From Acidimicrobiales bacterium (GTDB taxonomy: Bacteria; Actinomycetota; Acidimicrobiia; Acidimicrobiales; SZUA-35): a stretch of 54,559 nucleotides of DNA. The translations under genes were made by a program, and so were the position numbers. The stretch covers positions 1-54,559 of the forward strand of contig JAHDBV010000011.1 of the NCBI GenBank assembly GCA_020630195.1, in the 5' to 3' direction. Below are positions 16,536 to 23,866 of the stretch, piece after piece; the first letter of the stretch is position 1, and each line of letters begins with the position of its first letter. The notes under the pieces were generated by a model that ran no database searches, was not told the DNA's origin, and worked only from the letters and a program-made list of their open reading frames with translations.

Positions 16536-16541
16536 TACACT
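16536..16541 (+). promoter_or_regulatory. -10 element (TACACT) of leaderless thrS
   Basis: TACACT ends 6 nt before the GTG at 16548. No T-box or other leader is possible if transcription starts at the GTG. Confidence 0.6.
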
Positions 16542-16547
16542 CTCGCC

Positions 16548-18509
16548 GTGGCTGACATCACGGTGAACCTGCCCGACGGATCGAACCGGACCCTTCCCGA
16601 GGGGTCGACCGCGCTCGATCTGGCGACCGACATCGGCAAGCGTCTCGCGAAGGACGCGCTGATCGCGGTGGTCGACGGCGCCGAGGTCGATCTCGACGCC
16701 ACGTTGTCCGACGGCGCCGACGTCGCCATCGTCACCCCGGACTCCGACGCGGGTCTGCACACGCTGCGTCACTCGACGGCCCACGTGCTCGCCCAGGCCG
16801 TGCTCGAGCTGTATCCCGGCTCCACCTTCGCCATCGGCCCGCCGATCACCGACGGCTTCTACTACGACTTCGATCTGCCCGACGGCCAGACCTTCTCCGA
16901 CGAGGATCTCGAGCGCATCGACGCGAAGATGCGCGAGATCGTCCGGGCGAACCAACCGTTCATCCGTTCCGAGCTCCCGGCGGCCGAGGCGCTCGAGCTC
17001 ATGTCGGATCACCAGTACAAGCAGCTGATCATCGAGGCCGTCACCGGTGGCGACGTCGACTCCGAGCTCGCCGGAGAAGCCGGCGGCGACACGATCAGCT
17101 TCTACCGGAACACCGACGACTTCGTCGACATGTGCGTCGGACCCCACGTGCCCGCCACGGGCCGCCTCCAGCACTTCAAGCTGATGCGGGTGGCCGGTGC
17201 GTACTGGCGCGGCGATGAGAAGAACAAGATGCTCCAGCGCATCTACGGCACCGCATGGGCCGACAAGAAGCAGCTCGCCGCGCACCTGCACCGTCTCGAA
17301 GAGGCCGCCAAACGAGATCATCGCAAGCTCGCCAACGACCTCGATCTCCTGTCGTTCCCATCCGTGCTCGGCGGTGGCCTGGCCGTGTGGCATCCGAAGG
17401 GTGCACTCGTCCGCAAACAGATGGAGGACTACTCCCGGACCCGGCACGAGCAGGGCGGCTACGAGTTCGTCTACACCCCGAACCTCGCCAACGGCGAGCT
17501 GTTCAAGACGTCCGGCCACCTCGACTTCTATGCCGACGGCATGTACCCGCCCATGGAGATGGACAACGGGACCTACTACCCGAAGCCCATGAACTGCCCG
17601 ATGCACTGCCTGATCTTCGGGCGGGGGCAGCGCTCCTACCGGGAGCTGCCGCTGCGGCTGTTCGAGCTCGGCACCGTCTACCGCTACGAGCGGGCGGGGA
17701 CCCTGCACGGCCTGATGCGGATCCGTGGCTTCACCCAGGACGACTCCCACATCTACTGCACGGAGGACCAGCTCGCCGACGAGGTCGCCTCGCTGCTCGA
17801 CTTCGTGTTGTCGGTGTTGCAGGCGTTCGGGTTCGACGAGTTCGAGTTCAAGTTGTCCACCCGGGATCCGGAGAAGTCGGTCGGCTCGGACGAGATCTGG
17901 GCGCACGCCACCGATTCGCTGCGGGCGGCCCTCGAGCGTCACGGCCTCGACTACGAGGTCTCCGAGGGCGACGCCGCCTTCTACGGGCCGAAGATCGACG
18001 TCGACGTCAAGGACGCCATCGGGCGTTCGTGGCAGCTCTCGACGATCCAGGCCGACTTCAACCTGCCCGAGCGCTTCGACCTCGAGTACGTGGACGCCGA
18101 CGGTTCGCGCAAGCGGCCGATCATGTTGCATCGCGCGCTGCTCGGATCGATCGAACGGTTCTTCGGCGTCCTGCTCGAGCACTACGCCGGGGCGTTCCCG
18201 ACGTGGCTGGCCCCGGTCCAGGTGGCCGTGTTGCCCGTGGCCGAGGACCACCACGAGTTCGGCGAGTCCGTGATGGCCCGCCTGGCCGAGGCCGGAGTGC
18301 GGGCGGAGTTCGTCGGCGCCGACGGCCCCCTCGGCAAGCGCATCCGCAACGCCAAGACCCAGAAGCTGCCGTATGTGCTCGTCGTCGGTGGTGAGGACGT
18401 CGAGGCCGACACCGTCGGGGTCAATCCCCGTGGCGGCGAGGTCGAGCGTGGGGTGACCGTCGCCGAGTTCATCGAGCGGTTGGCGCCCGAACTCATCCCG
18501 CCCGGATGA
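16548..18509 (+). CDS. thrS: Threonyl-tRNA synthetase
   Basis: Charges tRNA-Thr and edits mischarged Ser-tRNA. The 653-residue protein has an N-terminal TGS domain (about 1-60), an editing domain with LRHSTAHVLAQAV (HxxxH) and TDGFYYDFD, a class II catalytic core (NCPMHCLIF with the zinc Cys, RYERAGTLHGLMRIRGFTQD, GRSWQLSTIQADF, HRALLGSIERFFGVLLEHY) and a C-terminal anticodon-binding domain (PVQVAVLPVAEDHHEFG). The editing histidines are present. The GTG start is fixed by TACACT 6 nt upstream; farther in-frame codons belong to the divergent gene region. The next gene overlaps by ATGA. The order thrS-HIT-pgsA-patA-pimA matches mycobacteria. Confidence 0.97.
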   Translation: MADITVNLPDGSNRTLPEGSTALDLATDIGKRLAKDALIAVVDGAEVDLDATLSDGADVAIVTPDSDAGLHTLRHSTAHVLAQAVLELYPGSTFAIGPPITDGFYYDFDLPDGQTFSDEDLERIDAKMREIVRANQPFIRSELPAAEALELMSDHQYKQLIIEAVTGGDVDSELAGEAGGDTISFYRNTDDFVDMCVGPHVPATGRLQHFKLMRVAGAYWRGDEKNKMLQRIYGTAWADKKQLAAHLHRLEEAAKRDHRKLANDLDLLSFPSVLGGGLAVWHPKGALVRKQMEDYSRTRHEQGGYEFVYTPNLANGELFKTSGHLDFYADGMYPPMEMDNGTYYPKPMNCPMHCLIFGRGQRSYRELPLRLFELGTVYRYERAGTLHGLMRIRGFTQDDSHIYCTEDQLADEVASLLDFVLSVLQAFGFDEFEFKLSTRDPEKSVGSDEIWAHATDSLRAALERHGLDYEVSEGDAAFYGPKIDVDVKDAIGRSWQLSTIQADFNLPERFDLEYVDADGSRKRPIMLHRALLGSIERFFGVLLEHYAGAFPTWLAPVQVAVLPVAEDHHEFGESVMARLAEAGVRAEFVGADGPLGKRIRNAKTQKLPYVLVVGGEDVEADTVGVNPRGGEVERGVTVAEFIERLAPELIPPG

Positions 18510-19108
18510 CGGCGAGCGAAGCCGGCGACGATCTGCCGCCTGGGGTCGAACCGCTCGACATCGACGAACCACCCGCCGGGCCGACCGATCGGCTCCGGGG
18601 TCTCTGGTCGCCGTGGCGGTTCGCCAACCCGCCCGGGCTTGGTTCCGACGGACGCCCGCATGCGAACCTGCCGCCCGACGAGCGCACGATGTTCGAGCGC
18701 ATCGTGCAGTCCGACGTGCCCGAGACCGAGACCTACATCGTGCATCGGGGCGAACACTGCTTCGTGCTGCTCAACGTGTTCCCCTACACGGTGGGTCACA
18801 CCATGGTCCTGCCGAATCGTGGCGTGCCATCGATCGCGGAGCTCGACGATGCCGAGTACACCGAACTCTGGGACCTCGTCCGTGACACCTCCGCGGCACT
18901 GCGCTCGGCGCTGCGGCCGCACGGACTGAACATCGGGATCAACGAAGGCGAGGCCGGTGGCGGCTCGGTGCCCGACCACCTCCACGTGCACGTCCTTCCC
19001 CGCTGGAACGCCGACACGAACTTCATGACCACCGTGGCGGGTCTGCGGATCCTGCCGATGTCACTCGGTGATCTCTGGACCCGACTCCGCGACAACTGGC
19101 CTCGGTAG
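18506..19108 (+). CDS. HIT-family Ap4A phosphorylase-like protein
   Basis: Nucleotide-binding hydrolase or transferase of 200 residues, in the position of mycobacterial Rv2613c, an Ap4A phosphorylase. It has DRLRGLWSPWRFANPPG near the N-terminus, HRGEHCFVLLNVFPYTVGHTMVLPNRG in the middle, and the histidine triad DHLHVHVLPRW near residue 160. Ap4A is a by-product of aminoacyl-tRNA synthetases, which fits its coupling to thrS by a 4-nt ATGA overlap. The TAG stop is also the first half of the TAGCGT -10 of the next gene. Confidence 0.88.
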   Translation: MTASEAGDDLPPGVEPLDIDEPPAGPTDRLRGLWSPWRFANPPGLGSDGRPHANLPPDERTMFERIVQSDVPETETYIVHRGEHCFVLLNVFPYTVGHTMVLPNRGVPSIAELDDAEYTELWDLVRDTSAALRSALRPHGLNIGINEGEAGGGSVPDHLHVHVLPRWNADTNFMTTVAGLRILPMSLGDLWTRLRDNWPR

Positions 19109-19111
19109 CGT
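19106..19111 (+). promoter_or_regulatory. -10 element (TAGCGT) overlapping the HIT gene stop codon
   Basis: The TAG stop at 19106-19108 continues as TAGCGT, which ends 6 nt before the GTG at 19118. Confidence 0.55.
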
Positions 19112-19117
19112 GGCGGC

Positions 19118-19666
19118 GTGAGCGCAGACGACGACGTCCTCGAGACCGACGGCCCCGACTCCGAGGCCGGACTCGCCGAGGAGTACCGCGACGAGCTGCC
19201 CGAAGACCTCCAGCCCGACCTGGTCGACGTCGCCGAGTACATCTTCCCCAACAACGACCGGCGGAAGATCCCGGCCTACCTCTACCTCGGCACCGCGGTG
19301 TTGCTGGTGTTGCTCGTCGTGTGGCGGGGGTCGGACGCGGTGCTCGTGAACAACGGCATGTTGTTCGCCGCCGCGATCCTCGTGGTGGTCGGGGCCTACT
19401 CGTTCGTGTCGGGCTATGGCACCGACGTCGACGAGCAGGAGGCTCTCGTGGCCGCCATCAAGCACATCGGCTTCCCGGTGGGCCACGCCTCGGCCCAGAT
19501 GGGTTGGCGCGGACTGCTGAGCCGTCCGATGTGGAAGATCCTGCTCTACTCGGCCGAAGAACCCCCGAAGCATCGCGGCTTCGTCGTGGTCGATGCCGTT
19601 GACGGGTCGATCATCGAGGACTTCGTCGAGGACAACCCCGAAGACTGGTCTGACGTCGCCGCGTAG
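19118..19666 (+). CDS. Two-helix membrane protein between HIT and pgsA
   Basis: Unrecognised 182-residue protein. It has an acidic cytoplasmic N-terminus (about 1-48, including LAEEYRDELPEDLQPDL), two membrane helices (AYLYLGTAVLLVLLVVW and GMLFAAAILVVVGAYSFVSG), and a soluble C-terminal domain (about 105-182: AAIKHIGFPVGHASAQMGWRG, PPKHRGFVVVDAVDGSIIEDF) whose beta-strand pattern resembles a small substrate-binding module. The GTG start is set by TAGCGT. Conservation of the thrS-pgsA neighbourhood suggests a link to lipid or envelope metabolism, but nothing in the sequence defines the role. Its stop codon lies in a short direct repeat. Confidence 0.7.
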   Translation: MSADDDVLETDGPDSEAGLAEEYRDELPEDLQPDLVDVAEYIFPNNDRRKIPAYLYLGTAVLLVLLVVWRGSDAVLVNNGMLFAAAILVVVGAYSFVSGYGTDVDEQEALVAAIKHIGFPVGHASAQMGWRGLLSRPMWKILLYSAEEPPKHRGFVVVDAVDGSIIEDFVEDNPEDWSDVAA

Positions 19667-19689
19667 CTTCGCTGGCGCTCAGCTTCGCT
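19664..19689 (+). repeat. Short direct repeat beginning at a stop codon
   Basis: AGCTTCGCT occurs at 19665-19673, its first AG being the end of the TAG stop (19664-19666), and again at 19681-19689, 16 bp later. Each copy can form AGC-ttc-GCT. Confidence 0.55.
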
Positions 19690-19693
19690 TCCA

Positions 19694-19748
19694 CAGTTCC
19701 TCGCCGGGGCTCGGAACTGCCGCCGCGCCGTCTGACGGGCTGACGGCG
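19694..19748. terminator. Two hairpins between convergent genes
   Basis: CAGTTCC (19694-19700) pairs with GGAACTG (19713-19719), and CGCCGTC (19726-19732) pairs with GACGGCG (19742-19748). Both stems are perfect 7-bp and lie in the 100-bp gap between the converging genes ending at 19666 and 19767, where terminators are expected. There is no U-run. Confidence 0.5.
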
Positions 19749-19766
19749 GCGCCTCGCCGGGGCAGG

Positions 19767-20282
19767 TCAGCGGCGGTTGACCACGAGGCCCTGGGCCCGC
19801 GTCTCGACCGCCCGCAGGGCGCCGATCGCCGTCCGTGCGGCCTCCCGGCCGATCTCGAGCACCGAGACCGTGCCGCCCCCGGCGACCCGGGCGGTGCGTC
19901 GCACCGTGGCCGACGAGGCCCGGTCGAGCTGTTCGGCCACGTCGTTCGCGGCGTCGACGGCCGCCGCCCGGGCGGTGTCGAACGAGGGTGGCGGGCCGAC
20001 GTCGGCCGGTTCACGTTCGGACGCATCGGTCACACCGGCGGGCACGACGGGGTCGTTGGCGGTCGCCGCCACCTCGATCGCCCGGGCGAGCACGGGCATC
20101 GCCACGGCGAGTGACTCGACGGTCTCGGAGATCGCCGGGGTCGATCGGGTGGGGGAGCCGAGCAGGTCACGCAGGTCGTCGTCGGCGAGCACGGGAGCGA
20201 GCGCCTCGTCGAGGCGGCGGCCGAACGATCGGAGCGTGATCACCACGTCGCGGGGAGCCAGGGAATCGAACTGGTCGGTCAT
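19767..20282 (-). CDS. Hypothetical helical cytoplasmic protein
   Basis: Unrecognised 171-residue protein beginning MTDQFDSLAPRDVVITLRSFG. It is mostly helical, with Ala/Arg/Glu-rich segments (FGRRLDEALAPVLADDDLRD, AAAVDAANDVAEQLDRASSA) around a Pro/Asp-rich linker. It has no signal peptide or membrane helix. It diverges from pgsA over an 80-bp gap. A GTG at 20288 would add two residues. The composition (long Ala-rich helices with a linker) would suit a small regulatory or adaptor protein, but no function can be assigned. Confidence 0.6.
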   Translation of the reverse strand: MTDQFDSLAPRDVVITLRSFGRRLDEALAPVLADDDLRDLLGSPTRSTPAISETVESLAVAMPVLARAIEVAATANDPVVPAGVTDASEREPADVGPPPSFDTARAAAVDAANDVAEQLDRASSATVRRTARVAGGGTVSVLEIGREAARTAIGALRAVETRAQGLVVNRR

Positions 20283-20298
20283 GGGCACAGTCTCGCGC

Positions 20299-20304
20299 TA
20301 ATCT
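20299..20304 (+). promoter_or_regulatory. Candidate -10 (TAATCT) of pgsA
   Basis: TAATCT is the best TANNNT match in the divergent gap. It lies 13 nt before a possible GTG start (20318) and 58 nt before the preferred ATG of pgsA. Confidence 0.45.
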
Positions 20305-20362
20305 TTGCAAGCAGTCGGTGACGGGAGTGAATCGCCCGCCTCGTCACCCGAAGGGACGCACG

Positions 20363-21088
20363 ATGTTCGACGGAAACTTCCGCACCACGGTCGACAAGGC
20401 CACCGCACCGATCGGCCAGGGTCTGGCCAACGCCGGGGTCTCGCCCGACGCCATCACCCTCGTGGGTGTCGCCATGGCCGGCGCCTGTGGCGCCGCGATC
20501 GCCGCCGGTCAGTTCCCCCTCGCGGTGCTGCTCCTCGCCCTCACCGGTGTGCCGGACGCCCTCGACGGCGCGGTCGCGAAGGCCAAGGGCAGTTCGGGGC
20601 CCCGCGGCGCCTTCTTCGACTCGGTGAGCGACCGTCTGTCCGACGGTCTGCTGTTCTTCGGCTGCTCCTGGTACTTCCTCGGCACCGACACCCCTCGACT
20701 GGCGATGCTGCCGTTCGCGCTCTACCTCGCCGCCTCGCTCGTGTCCTACCAGCGGGCCAAGGCCGAGTCGCTCGGCTTCGACGCCAAGGGCGGGCTCATG
20801 GAGCGGGCCGAGCGATTCCTCGCCCTCGGCTTCGGGCTCCTGTTCGCTCCGCTGTTCACGATCACCCTCTGGGTGATGCTGGCGCTCACCGTCATCACGG
20901 CGCTCACCCGCTTCCGCAAGGTCTGGCTCCAGGCCTCCGGCCTCGAGGTCGCACCTCCTCGGATCGATGTGTGGCGCGAGCGTGCCGACGCCTCCCGTCG
21001 CCGCCGTCGTGCCTCCCGCCCGGCCGGTGACGGCCGTCGCCGCAACACCCAGCGCCGTCTCGAGGCGCGCCGCCGGCGCCAGGGCTGA
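20363..21088 (+). CDS. pgsA: CDP-alcohol phosphatidyltransferase, probable phosphatidylinositol(-phosphate) synthase
   Basis: Transfers a phosphatidyl group from CDP-diacylglycerol to inositol phosphate, giving the lipid used by PimA. The 241-residue protein is polytopic and has the CDP-alcohol phosphotransferase motif from D65: D65, D68-G69, then G82, D86 and D90 with correct spacing. The Arg normally following the Ala of DG-x2-AR is Lys (K73), which is unusual. The Arg-rich tail (RRRRRASRPAGDGRRRN) is probably cytoplasmic. I chose the ATG at 20363 because AAGGGA lies just upstream; a GTG at 20318 is possible. Position between the HIT gene and patA/pimA matches mycobacterial pgsA1. Confidence 0.87.
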   Translation: MFDGNFRTTVDKATAPIGQGLANAGVSPDAITLVGVAMAGACGAAIAAGQFPLAVLLLALTGVPDALDGAVAKAKGSSGPRGAFFDSVSDRLSDGLLFFGCSWYFLGTDTPRLAMLPFALYLAASLVSYQRAKAESLGFDAKGGLMERAERFLALGFGLLFAPLFTITLWVMLALTVITALTRFRKVWLQASGLEVAPPRIDVWRERADASRRRRRASRPAGDGRRRNTQRRLEARRRRQG

Positions 21089-21114
21089 TCGGCCGGCAGC
21101 GGCCTCGCCCGTCC

Positions 21115-22002
21115 GTGCCCGACCCTCTCCGAACACTCCAGGCGGCGCGTGCCGTCGCGGCCCGATTGCCGCTGCGAGCCACGGCGCAGGGCGTCGAGGC
21201 CGCCGGCCCCATCGCGGCCCGGATCCAGCCGGGGCCGGCCTCGATGCTCGCCCGTCATCTCGGACGGGTCGATCCGAGCCTCTCCGACTCGGAGCGGTAC
21301 CGCCTCGCGGGGGAGGGGCTGGCCAGCTACGGCCGCTACTGGTTCGAGTCGTTCCGGCTCCCCGAGCTCGACGATCGACGCCTCGATCGCCAGTTCACCT
21401 TCGCCGACTTCGATCGCATCCAACGGGTACGGGCCGAGGGCCACGGGCCGCTGATGGTGTTGCCCCATCTCGGCGGGTGGGAGTGGGCGGCCGCCTGGTT
21501 GACCCGCATCGCGAAGGTGCCCGTCACGGCCGTGGTCGAGCGCCTCGAGCCGGCCGAGGTGTTCGACTGGTTCGTCGAGCTGCGGGCGTCGTACGGCATC
21601 AACGTGATCCCCCTCGGGCCGGGCGCGGCCACGGAGGTCAACGAGGCCATCCGTGACCGTCATGTGGTCTGCCTGCTGGCCGATCGTGACCTGCACGGCA
21701 CGGGCATCCCCGTGACCTTCTTCGGCGAGGAGACGACGCTGCCCGCCGGGCCGGCGATGCTGGCGTTACGGAGCGGCGCGCCGCTGCTGCCGACGTCGGT
21801 GTTCTTCGACGGCCCGCTCCGGCACTGTTCGGTCGGTCGCCCCCACCATCCCGAGCGGCGGGGCCGGCTACGCGAGGACGTCGCCCGGGTCACCCAGGAC
21901 CTCGCTGGCATGCTCGAAGACGAGATCCGCCGCCACCCCACCCAGTGGCATCTGCTCGGGCCCAACTGGCCGTCGGATCACGACACCGACCCGGATCGCT
22001 AG
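21115..22002 (+). CDS. patA: Phosphatidylinositol mannoside acyltransferase-like protein
   Basis: LPLAT-fold acyltransferase of 295 residues, in the position of mycobacterial Rv2611c, which acylates phosphatidylinositol monomannoside at the cytoplasmic membrane face. It has LMVLPHLGGWEWAAAWL (catalytic HX4E region), PVTAVVERLEPAEVFDWF, RHVVCLLADRDLHGTGIPV, and a C-terminal HPTQWHLLGPNWPSD typical of HtrB/PatA relatives. The GTG start is 26 nt after pgsA. Its TAG stop forms the first half of the pimA TAGGGT -10. Neighbours pgsA and pimA make the PIM role likely. Confidence 0.87.
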   Translation: MPDPLRTLQAARAVAARLPLRATAQGVEAAGPIAARIQPGPASMLARHLGRVDPSLSDSERYRLAGEGLASYGRYWFESFRLPELDDRRLDRQFTFADFDRIQRVRAEGHGPLMVLPHLGGWEWAAAWLTRIAKVPVTAVVERLEPAEVFDWFVELRASYGINVIPLGPGAATEVNEAIRDRHVVCLLADRDLHGTGIPVTFFGEETTLPAGPAMLALRSGAPLLPTSVFFDGPLRHCSVGRPHHPERRGRLREDVARVTQDLAGMLEDEIRRHPTQWHLLGPNWPSDHDTDPDR

Positions 22003-22005
22003 GGT
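22000..22005 (+). promoter_or_regulatory. -10 element (TAGGGT) overlapping the patA stop codon
   Basis: The TAG stop at 22000-22002 continues as TAGGGT, ending 8 nt before the ATG of pimA at 22014. Confidence 0.55.
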
Positions 22006-22013
22006 CGCCGACG

Positions 22014-23090
22014 ATGCGGGTCGGGATGATCTGTCCGTACAGCCTCGGTGTCTGGGGCGGTGTGCAGGCCCAGGTGCTCGGCCTGGCCCGCGAGATGCGC
22101 CGATCGGGGGTGCGCGTCCAGGTCCTCGCACCGTGTGACGGGCTCCCCCCGGAACCATGGGTGACACCGCTCGGGAACTCGATGCCGTACGCCCAGAACG
22201 GGTCGGTGGCCCCGATCGCTCCGGACGCCGCCGCGCAACTCCGGACACTCGCCGCCTGCTGGGACGAACGGTTCGACGTCCTCCACCTGCATGAGCCGCT
22301 GGCTCCCGGGCCGACGATGACCGCCCTGCTGGTCAAGCCGGTGCCGCTCGTCGGCACCTTCCACGCCGCGGGCTCGATCGCGAGCTACCGATGGGGGCGC
22401 CCGGTGGTGCGGCGGATGGCCGCCCGGCTCGACCTCCGGGTGGCGGTCTCGTCCGAGGCCGCCGGTCTCGCCCGGCACAGTCTCGGCGGCGACTACGAGA
22501 TCCTGCCGAACGGAATCGACGTCGGGGCGTTCGCTCCCCACCCCGCCCGCGACACGGTCGCCACGGATGGACCGACCGTTTTCTTCCTCGCCCGCCACGA
22601 ACCCCGCAAGGGGCTCCGGGTGCTCCTCGAGGCCATGGCGGAGCTGCCGGCCGACGTGCGGATCTGGGTCGGCTCGGACGGGCCCGAGACCGACGAGTTG
22701 CGCTCGGCGTTCGACGACGACCGCATCGAGTGGCTCGGACGCATCACCGAAGACGACAAGATCGCCCGTCTCCGTGCCGCCGATGCGTTCTGTGTCCCCG
22801 CGCTCGGTGGTGAGAGCTTCGGCATCGTGCTGCTCGAGGCGATGGCGGCCGGCACACCGGTGGTCGCCTCCGACCTCGATGCCTTTCGTCTCGTCGCCCG
22901 TGACGGGCGCGACGCCGCCCTGTTCCCGACCGGTGACGCCACGGCTCTCGCCGCCACCCTGGTCCGCGTCCTGGAACGGGGACCCGCGATCGACGAGATG
23001 GTGGCCGAGGGGGCGCAACGGGCCCGATCGTTCGGTCTCGACGCCCTCGCCGAGGCCTATGTCGATCGCTACGAGCGGGTGCTGCCCTGA
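22014..23090 (+). CDS. pimA: Phosphatidylinositol alpha-mannosyltransferase
   Basis: GT4 glycosyltransferase that adds the first mannose from GDP-mannose to phosphatidylinositol on the cytoplasmic membrane face. The 358-residue protein begins MRVGMICPYSLGVWGGVQAQ (acceptor-site Gly loop). It continues with LHLHEPLAPGPTM, the linker PNGIDV, a donor-domain start FFLARHEPRKGLRVLLEAM, and the nucleotide-sugar motif ESFGIVLLEAMAAGTPVVAS (EX7E). The ATG at 22014 follows TAGGGT. Order and similarity to the mycobacterial cluster support pimA rather than a general GT4. Confidence 0.9.
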   Translation: MRVGMICPYSLGVWGGVQAQVLGLAREMRRSGVRVQVLAPCDGLPPEPWVTPLGNSMPYAQNGSVAPIAPDAAAQLRTLAACWDERFDVLHLHEPLAPGPTMTALLVKPVPLVGTFHAAGSIASYRWGRPVVRRMAARLDLRVAVSSEAAGLARHSLGGDYEILPNGIDVGAFAPHPARDTVATDGPTVFFLARHEPRKGLRVLLEAMAELPADVRIWVGSDGPETDELRSAFDDDRIEWLGRITEDDKIARLRAADAFCVPALGGESFGIVLLEAMAAGTPVVASDLDAFRLVARDGRDAALFPTGDATALAATLVRVLERGPAIDEMVAEGAQRARSFGLDALAEAYVDRYERVLP

Positions 23091-23106
23091 TCGGGTGACA
23101 GCTGTC

Positions 23107-23112
23107 TAGCCT
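23107..23112 (+). promoter_or_regulatory. -10 element (TAGCCT)
   Basis: TAGCCT ends 7 nt before the GTG at 23120; leaderless arrangement. Confidence 0.55.
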
Positions 23113-23119
23113 GCTGGTC

Positions 23120-23866
23120 GTGCCCGCCGATCGTCGCCGCCCGCTGCTCATCGCCGCCGCCGTGGCCCTCACCGTGCCCATCGTGGTGGTGACGCTGCTG
23201 TTGGCCCTCGTGGTCCCGGGTGTCCCGTGGTGGCTGGGGCTGCTCGGTCTCCTGGCCGGACCGGTGTTGGTCTGGTGGCGTTGGCGTCGAGCCGATGCCG
23301 TCGTGTTGGCCGCCTGTGGCGGGCGTCCGGGTGAGCTCGGCGACCACCCCCGGCTCGCCAATCTGTTCGAGGAGCTGATGCTTCGCACCGGCATCGGTGA
23401 ACCCGATCTCGTCGTGGTCGACACGCCGTCGCTCAACGCCGCCGCCGTGTCCGGCGCCGGTGGTGACACCGCCGTCGTCACGACGGGTCTGCTCGAGTCG
23501 ACCGATCGCATGGGGCTCGAGGCCGTCGTCGCCGAGTTGCTCGTGCGGTTCCGGGACGGCGACGCCCTCGCCGCGACCGAAGCGGAGGCCCTCCTGGGCT
23601 GGCTCTGGATCCCGGCCGCGGCGCCGCTCGTCGACTGGGCACGTCGTCAGGCGTTGCCCGCCGACCTCGACCTGACGGCCGACCAGGCCGCGGTCGGTCT
23701 CACCCGGTACCCGCCCGGCCTGGAGGCCACCCTCCGCCAGGCGTCCGAGCTCGGCACGAGCGTGCCGGGCAACCGTCTCGATCGAGTCTGGATGTGGTCG
23801 CCCGAGGCGGGCGCCGGCCGCACCCCACTCGACGTCCGGATCGACGTTCTCGTGGAGTTCTCCTGA
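23120..23866 (+). CDS. M48-like protein lacking the zinc-binding HExxH (probable pseudoprotease)
   Basis: A 248-residue protein with two N-terminal membrane helices (LLIAAAVALTVPIVVVTLLL and WWLGLLGLLAGPVLVWW), then a region built like an M48/HtpX peptidase. NAAAVSGAGGDTAVVTTGLL resembles the pre-catalytic strand, EAVVAELLVRFRDGD occupies the HExxH helix, and LDLTADQAAVGLTRYPPGLEATLRQ resembles the (E)xxxD ADRxA segment. The first His is Ala138 and the second is Val142, only Glu139 remains, and the third-ligand Glu is replaced, so zinc proteolysis is not expected. The frame is intact, so it is likely a maintained non-catalytic relative. Translationally coupled to the next lipoprotein (TGATG). 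Homology is judged by eye. Confidence 0.65.
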   Translation: MPADRRRPLLIAAAVALTVPIVVVTLLLALVVPGVPWWLGLLGLLAGPVLVWWRWRRADAVVLAACGGRPGELGDHPRLANLFEELMLRTGIGEPDLVVVDTPSLNAAAVSGAGGDTAVVTTGLLESTDRMGLEAVVAELLVRFRDGDALAATEAEALLGWLWIPAAAPLVDWARRQALPADLDLTADQAAVGLTRYPPGLEATLRQASELGTSVPGNRLDRVWMWSPEAGAGRTPLDVRIDVLVEFS

